Below, in pieces: positions 58,643 through 64,000 of a DNA stretch of 64,000 nt. Source of the DNA: Verrucomicrobiota bacterium (GTDB taxonomy: Bacteria > Verrucomicrobiota > Verrucomicrobiia > Opitutales > Opitutaceae); NCBI GenBank assembly GCA_016871775.1, contig VHCI01000004.1, positions 1-64,000 on the forward strand, written 5' to 3'. The first letter of the stretch is position 1, and the number at the start of each line of letters is the position of its first letter. The position numbers and the translations under genes are program-made. Under the pieces are notes generated by a model. The model was not told the DNA's origin and ran no database searches. It worked only from the letters and a program-made list of their open reading frames with translations.

Positions 58643-59545
58643 TCAGGGCAGGTAGGCGCGCTCGCGGAACCAGTGGAGCAACTGGTCGCCCCAAGGCGGA
58701 GCGGGCCGTTCCGGGCGACCGAAGCCGAGGCCGTGGGCGCCCTTCTCGTAGACGTGGAGGGAGAAGGGCACGCCGGCGCGGCGGAGGGCCCCCGCGAAGA
58801 GGAGCGAGTTCTCGACCGGCACGCCCTTGTCCTCGACGGTGTGCCAGAGGAAGCACGGCGGGGTGTCGGCGGTGACCTGCAGCTCGTTGGAGAGATGGCG
58901 CACCAGCGCCGGGTCCGGGTTCTCCCCCAGTAGGTTGCGCCGGGAGCCGGCGTGCGCGAACTCGAGGAGCGAGATCACGGGGTAACAGAGGATGCCAAGG
59001 TCGGGGCGTGAACTCTCCCGCTCGACCGGATCCGCGGCGTCCGCGCGACCGGCGTCAAAGTGCGTGAGGAGAGTGGACGCGAGGTGGCCGCCGGCCGAGG
59101 AGCCGATCACCCCGATGCGCCGCGCGTCGAGACCGTCGCGGCGGGCGAAGGCGCGGACCATCCGCAGCGCGCGCGCGGCGTCCTGGAGCATCACGGGGTG
59201 GCGGTAACCGGCGGAGCCGAGGCGGTACTTGAGCACGTAGCAGGTGATGCCTTGGCGCGTGAGGAACTCGGCATAGCCCGTGCCTTCGTGCTCGGCGAGG
59301 CCGCCGTAGCCGCCGCCGGGGAGAATCAGCATCGTCACCCCGGACGGCCGTCCGGCGGGGGCGTACGGGGTCAGGGTCGGGATGTCCTGGGGCCGTTCCC
59401 CCGTGGCGCCCGGAGCGGCGCCCGTCCAGAGGCGGATTGGTCCAAGGATCTGCGCGTAGGGGACCGCCTTCTCGGCGGCGGTTAGGCAGGGGAGTAACGG
59501 AGCGGCCGCGACGAGGGCGGCGCAGGCGAGGAGGAGGCGGGGCAT
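58643..59545 (-). CDS. Secreted alpha/beta hydrolase (acetylxylan esterase/BD-FAE-like)
   Basis: Signal peptide; VTMLILPGGGYGGLAEHEGTGYAEFLTRQGITCYVLKYRL; RRIGVIGSSAGGHLASTLL; HVYEKGAHGLGFG. Confidence 0.9.
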   Translation of the reverse strand: MPRLLLACAALVAAAPLLPCLTAAEKAVPYAQILGPIRLWTGAAPGATGERPQDIPTLTPYAPAGRPSGVTMLILPGGGYGGLAEHEGTGYAEFLTRQGITCYVLKYRLGSAGYRHPVMLQDAARALRMVRAFARRDGLDARRIGVIGSSAGGHLASTLLTHFDAGRADAADPVERESSRPDLGILCYPVISLLEFAHAGSRRNLLGENPDPALVRHLSNELQVTADTPPCFLWHTVEDKGVPVENSLLFAGALRRAGVPFSLHVYEKGAHGLGFGRPERPAPPWGDQLLHWFRERAYLP

Positions 59546-59647
59546 CGCGGGAGCACAAAGGGCCGCGGCCGCCGCGACAAGCCCGCGGCGCGCGCAAAAT
59601 CGGGTTGCAGCCCCCGGAGGGGGCTTCCTCACTCGGCCGGCCCGCGC

Positions 59648-60505
59648 ATGGCGTTCAACCTCCCAAAAGTCCTCAAGGCCCTGCTCCTGTCATCGAGCCA
59701 GCCGCTCGCGATCAAGGACATCCAGGCCGCCTTCACCCGGTTCCACGAGCAGCAACTGCTGCCGGGCGTCGACCGGGCTGCGGCCCCGGAGCCCGCCGCC
59801 GGCGATCCGGCCGCGCCCGCCCCGGCCCCCGTGGCCGAGGAGGCCGCCGAGGTGGTGGTCGAGCCCGCTGCCCGCGATCCCGAACTCTACCTGGATGTTC
59901 CCTCGCTCGTGACGGCCACGCAGATCCGCGAGGCGATGCACGCGATCGCCGCGCAGCTGCGCGCCGCGGGCGACGGCCTCCTGCTGATCGAGGGCAACTT
60001 GGGCTACCGGCTGGTGACCGAGCCCCGCTTCGCGCGCTGGGTGCGGATCCTGCGGCAGGAGCCGCCCCCGGTGAAACTCACCCAGTCCGCGCTGGAGACG
60101 CTCGCCGTGATCGCTTACCGGCAGCCTGTCACCCGCACGGAAATCGAGAATATCCGCGGGGTGTCCGCCGAGGCGGGGCTGAACAAGCTGCTGGAGCGGG
60201 ACCTCGTCTACATCGTGGGTCGCGCCGACACGCCCGGCCGTCCGATCCAGTACGGCACGACCGACGGTTTCCTCGAGTTCACGGGGATCAAGTCTCTCGA
60301 CGAGTTGCCCGCTTCCGACGTGCTCTCGTCGCGGCAGATCGACGAGTGGCTGCGCAAGTCCGAGAACACCAAGGCGCCCGGCGACCTCGAGATGGGCCTG
60401 CCCGATGAGCAGCTGCCGCTTGAGGCTCCGCTGCCAACCTCTCCCGCCGGGGAACCCGCGCCCGCGGCGGCATCGCCCGCGTCTTTCCTCCCGCCCTCCG
60501 CCTGA
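59648..60505 (+). CDS. scpB: Segregation and condensation protein B
   Basis: YRLVTEPRFARWVRILRQ; LTQSALETLAVIAYRQPVTRTEIENIRGVSAEAGLNKLLERDLVYIVGRADTPGRPIQYGTTDGFLEFTGIKSLDELP. Confidence 0.92.
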   Translation: MAFNLPKVLKALLLSSSQPLAIKDIQAAFTRFHEQQLLPGVDRAAAPEPAAGDPAAPAPAPVAEEAAEVVVEPAARDPELYLDVPSLVTATQIREAMHAIAAQLRAAGDGLLLIEGNLGYRLVTEPRFARWVRILRQEPPPVKLTQSALETLAVIAYRQPVTRTEIENIRGVSAEAGLNKLLERDLVYIVGRADTPGRPIQYGTTDGFLEFTGIKSLDELPASDVLSSRQIDEWLRKSENTKAPGDLEMGLPDEQLPLEAPLPTSPAGEPAPAAASPASFLPPSA

Positions 60506-60506
60506 A

Positions 60507-61586
60507 ATGGACCTCGGCCCCATCCGCGACCAGATCGACCAGATCGACCACCAGCTGGTGGAGCTGCTGAACCGTCGACTCTCCCTCGCCGCGGAAATCG
60601 GCAAGGTGAAGCGTAGCGCGGGTGGCCAGATCTACGTCGCGGAGCGCGAGGACGCCGTCCTGCGCAAGGCGACCGCCCGCAACCGCGGGCCGATCCGAGA
60701 CGAGGCGCTGCGCGCGATTTACCGCGAGATTATGTCCGCGGCGATCGCTCTCGAGCAGCCGCTGCTCATTGCCTACCTCGGCCCGGAGGCGAGCAACACC
60801 CACGCGGCCGCGCTGCGGAAGTTCGGCGCCAGCGTGGGCTATCACCCGATGGCCACGGTCGCGGACATCTTCACCGCGGTCGAGAAGGGGGAGACGGATT
60901 ACGCGGTGATCCCGATTGAGAACTCGACCGAGGGCTCGGTGCGCGAGGCGCTCGACAGCTTCGTGGAGAGCGACGTCAAGGTGGTCGCGCAGGTATATTT
61001 GGAGATCAACCACGCGCTCATCTCCACCGCGCCGCTGGAGGCCGTGACGCGCGTGTTCTCGAAAGATCAGGCGCTGGCGCAGTGCCGGCACTGGCTGCAG
61101 CGTCACCTGCCCCACGCTCAGCTAGTGGACGCCCCCAGCACCTCGCGGGCAGTGCAGCTCGCCAAGGCGGAGCCGGGCACGGCGGCGGTCGCGGGGGAAC
61201 TCGCGGCGGAGCATTACGGGGTCCCGGTGCTGGTCCGGAACATCCAGGACAAAGCGGACAACACGACGCGCTTCTTCGTGCTGGGCCGGCAACCTTCCGG
61301 CTCGGCCGGCGCAGGCAAGGATCTCACCAGCCTGCTGGTGTCCCTCGGCGATGAGGCGGCGTCGCGCTCCGGCGCCCTCCTGCGGATGCTGATGCCGCTG
61401 GCCGAGCGTGGGATCAACCTCTCGAAGATCGAGTCGCGTCCGAGCAAGCGGCGCCCGTGGGATTACTACTTCTTCCTCGACGTCACGGGCCACTACGAGG
61501 ACCCCGCGATGCGCGAGGCGATCGCGGAGCTGCGCCGCTTCTGTCCGATGGTGAAGTGGCTCGGCAGCTACCCGCAAGTGGGCTGA
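60507..61586 (+). CDS. pheA: Bifunctional chorismate mutase / prephenate dehydratase
   Basis: IRDQIDQIDHQLVELLNRRLSLAAEIGKVK; AYLGPEASNTHAAALRKFG; VIPIENSTEGSVREALDSF; ACT region RGINLSKIESRPSKRRPWDYYFFLDVTGH. Confidence 0.96.
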   Translation: MDLGPIRDQIDQIDHQLVELLNRRLSLAAEIGKVKRSAGGQIYVAEREDAVLRKATARNRGPIRDEALRAIYREIMSAAIALEQPLLIAYLGPEASNTHAAALRKFGASVGYHPMATVADIFTAVEKGETDYAVIPIENSTEGSVREALDSFVESDVKVVAQVYLEINHALISTAPLEAVTRVFSKDQALAQCRHWLQRHLPHAQLVDAPSTSRAVQLAKAEPGTAAVAGELAAEHYGVPVLVRNIQDKADNTTRFFVLGRQPSGSAGAGKDLTSLLVSLGDEAASRSGALLRMLMPLAERGINLSKIESRPSKRRPWDYYFFLDVTGHYEDPAMREAIAELRRFCPMVKWLGSYPQVG

Positions 61587-61613
61587 TTTCCGCGGCGGAG
61601 CGCGGTCGCGGTT

Positions 61614-63107
61614 TCAAGGCTGCCCTGAGGCCGGCTGCAGGCTGGCGGTGAGCGCGAGCAGCGCGTCGAGCATCTTCACGCTCGCCCCGGGCTCGAGTTG
61701 GTTGGTGCCCGGCCAGGTCTCGTAGCCGCCGAGGGCGAAGTGCCGCGGCGTGGGCACGTAGCCGAAGTACCCGTGGTTCAGCTCGACCATGAAGGAGTGG
61801 CGGAAGGGGCTGCGGCGGCGGTACTCCAAGCCGGTCTCGGCGAAGGTCTCGCAGGGAAAGGTGCCGATCGCCACGTCGCCGATGCGCAGCGCCTGAAGCG
61901 GGATCGGCGCGGTCCCGCGCTGCTCCGCCAGCAGCTGCACGCGCCCGGCGTAGGACAGCCGCTGCACCCAGTCCGGCGTGGTCGCGAACTTGGCGCCGAC
62001 GGGCACCTCGCCCTTGGCCACGCGCGGGGCGCGTGCCTCCGTCTCGCGCGCCCAAGCCACGAGTTCCGGTGGGATGGTCCGCCAAGCCACCGGCAGTTCC
62101 CGATAGGCCGCCGCGAGGGTAGGGGCGCGCTCCCAGCTGATCCCCTTCAGGGCCGCGTGCACCCGCCGCGCGACGTCCCGCCCGACCAGGTTCATCTGCT
62201 CGTAGGGCGCCCGCGCGGGGCGCTTGGCGAGGCGGAAATCGATGTTGTTGATGTCGCCGCTGGTCCCGTTCGCGAGTAGGGCCACGCAGGGCCGGGTCGC
62301 CGCCGGGTGGGCGGCCAGCCGCTCGAGCTCCCCGCAGAACACCCCGAAGTAATCCGCCGAGATGCTCCGGCTGCCGACGCCCCCGACGTAGTGAAGCGAG
62401 TAGGCCGCGAAGACCGAGATGAGCGCGCCCGGGCCCGGTTCCCTGAGGGCGAGAAAGGAGACGGTCGGGTCGATCGGGCCGGCCGGTTCCACCAGATCCG
62501 GGCTGCCCCCGGCGGGATTCATCTTCACCCGGTCGACCTGGCCAAAGGGATTGGGCGGCGCCTTCCCCTCGCGCATCACCCAGCGGCGGTTGTGCACGTG
62601 CTCGGGGATGTCGACGGTCCCGAAGCCGAGCTCCGCCGGGCGGAGCGCGTTGACGGCGCGGCGCACTCCGTCAACGACGCGCCGCGCCACGAAGCGCTGG
62701 TAGTCGTCGAGCGGCTGCTCTGCCGCGAACCGGCTGGCGCCCAGCGCGCTGCCCGCGGAGTGCGTGTGGGTGCCGGCGACGAGCACGTGGGACGGCGGGA
62801 TGCCGGTGGCCTCCTCGATGAGGCGGCGGGCCTCGGTGCTCACCGAGCGGTGGAGGCCGAGCAGGTCGCAGATCACAAGCGCGAGGCGGGTCCGGCCATC
62901 ATCGAGGACGAGGCAACGGGCGTGCAACTCGTCGTGGACTTCCTGCGCGGGAAAGGGAGTGAAGCCGCCGACGATCGGCGCGCCGAGCGGGGGCGTGAGA
63001 TTGCTGGTGGCGGCCCCGGCGCGGAATCCGCCGGTTGGAACAGCGGCCGCGAGCACGGAGCCGGCTGCGGCAAGGACGCAGGATAGGATGGCGAAACGCA
63101 GGGGCAT
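61614..63107 (-). CDS. Secreted neutral/alkaline ceramidase N-terminal-domain-like protein
   Basis: Signal peptide; FRAGAATSNLTPPLGAPIVGGFTPFPAQEVHDELHARCLVLDDGRTRLALVICDLLGLHRSVSTEARRLIEEATGIPPSHVLVAGTHTHSAG. Confidence 0.86.
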   Translation of the reverse strand: MPLRFAILSCVLAAAGSVLAAAVPTGGFRAGAATSNLTPPLGAPIVGGFTPFPAQEVHDELHARCLVLDDGRTRLALVICDLLGLHRSVSTEARRLIEEATGIPPSHVLVAGTHTHSAGSALGASRFAAEQPLDDYQRFVARRVVDGVRRAVNALRPAELGFGTVDIPEHVHNRRWVMREGKAPPNPFGQVDRVKMNPAGGSPDLVEPAGPIDPTVSFLALREPGPGALISVFAAYSLHYVGGVGSRSISADYFGVFCGELERLAAHPAATRPCVALLANGTSGDINNIDFRLAKRPARAPYEQMNLVGRDVARRVHAALKGISWERAPTLAAAYRELPVAWRTIPPELVAWARETEARAPRVAKGEVPVGAKFATTPDWVQRLSYAGRVQLLAEQRGTAPIPLQALRIGDVAIGTFPCETFAETGLEYRRRSPFRHSFMVELNHGYFGYVPTPRHFALGGYETWPGTNQLEPGASVKMLDALLALTASLQPASGQP

Positions 63108-63196
63108 AAGCGGGGTGCGCCTAGCCTCGCGGGGCGCCGCGGCGGCGGCGAGGGTAAAGCGGTTGGTGGCGCGGCCCCGCGCGGCCCCTTAACCGC

Positions 63197-64000
63197 TTAG
63201 AACCGCTCGGCCATCGCGACCGCCTTGAAAAGCGCGGCCGCCTTGTTGACCGTTTCTTGGTACTCAGCCGTCGGCAGCGAATCCGCGACGACCCCGGCGC
63301 CGGCCTGGATGTGCACCTGGCCGTCCTTCAGCAGGGCGGTACGCAGCATGATGCAGGTGTCGAGGTTGCCGTCGTAGCCGACGTACCCGAGCGCGCCGGC
63401 GTAGCAGCCACGCGGGGAGGGCTCGCTGGCCGCGATGATCTGCATCGCACGAATCTTCGGGGCTCCGGATACAGTGCCGGCCGGGAAGGTAGCCCGCAGC
63501 AGGTCATAGCCGGTGCGTCCCGGCGCGATGCGTCCCTCCACTTGTGAGACAATGTGCATCACGTGCGAGTAGCGCTCGATCACCATCATCTCGGGCACCT
63601 GCACCGAGCCGTAGGCGCAGACGCGGCCGATGTCATTGCGGGCCAGATCGACGAGCATCAGGTGCTCGGCGCGCTCCTTCTCGTCGGCCAGCAGTTCGCG
63701 CTCGAGCGCCGCATCCTCCGCCGGGCTGGCCCCGCGGCGCCGGGTGCCCGCGATCGGGCGGATCTCAACGCTTCCGTCGGTCAGGCGCACGTGCACCTCG
63801 GGCGAGGCGCCCACCAGCGCGAAGTCCTCCGCCTCAAGGATGAACAGGTAGGGGGAGGGGTTGACGGTGCGCAGGGCCCGGTAGAGATCGAGCGCGGGCC
63901 GGTTGAAGGACCGCGAGAAGCGCTGGGAAGGGACGAACTGGATGATGTCCCCGGCGCGGATATATTGCTGCCCCGTCGTCACCGCCGCCTCGAAGGCCGC
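63197..64000 (-). CDS. trpE: Anthranilate synthase component I, C-terminal part; runs off the window's right edge
   Basis: QQYIRAGDIIQFVPSQRFS; GTRRRGASPAEDAALERELLADEKERAEHLMLVDLARNDIGRV; FPAGTVSGAPKIRAMQII; GALGYVGYDGNLDTCIMLRTALL. Confidence 0.93.
   Translation of the reverse strand, partial: AAFEAAVTTGQQYIRAGDIIQFVPSQRFSRSFNRPALDLYRALRTVNPSPYLFILEAEDFALVGASPEVHVRLTDGSVEIRPIAGTRRRGASPAEDAALERELLADEKERAEHLMLVDLARNDIGRVCAYGSVQVPEMMVIERYSHVMHIVSQVEGRIAPGRTGYDLLRATFPAGTVSGAPKIRAMQIIAASEPSPRGCYAGALGYVGYDGNLDTCIMLRTALLKDGQVHIQAGAGVVADSLPTAEYQETVNKAAALFKAVAMAERF

Noticed and set aside
63131-63195. Direct repeat-like gcgcggccccgcgcggcccc between the ceramidase-like gene and trpE
   Set aside because: Short, GC-biased simple sequence; no T-tract or clear hairpin to support a terminator or leader call.

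Overview
High-GC bacterial chromosomal window. Protein content (DUF1080, three formylglycine sulfatases, three Tat-type Gfo/Idh/MocA oxidoreductases, GMC oxidoreductase plus gluconate-dehydrogenase subunit 3, Gldg-like ABC cluster) suggests a Verrucomicrobia/Opitutaceae-like genome; this is an inference from protein families, not a database result. The window is densely coded with about 55 genes. Housekeeping genes include ribD, lpxI, leuS, thrS, cysS, hemB, typA, scpB, pheA, trpE (partial), birA, hpf, an rluA-family gene and an ftsB-like gene. Accessory and catabolic genes are sulfatases, oxidoreductases, a TonB receptor, a FucU/ADH cluster and an NHL protein. I saw no rRNA, tRNA, CRISPR array, prophage or IS element. 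The most notable observations are: (a) a decayed, frameshifted esterase pseudogene near 8.95-9.42 kb; (b) a PEP-CTERM-like tail in an otherwise unexplained interval near 1.95 kb; (c) nine convergent gene pairs separated by only 12-29 nt, several with the two stop codons paired in a hairpin and no T-tract; (d) a perfect intrinsic terminator whose U-tract runs directly into the start codon of a GreA-like gene; (e) two abutting palindromes covering the SD-like sequence and start codon of a small ORF divergent from birA; (f) a Gldg-type ABC / DUF4340 / AsmA-like / cyclophilin operon; (g) an orphan 'mobile mystery protein A'-like HTH protein. I found no clear new defence or mobile system. Most long antisense ORFs in the supplied track are high-GC artefacts.
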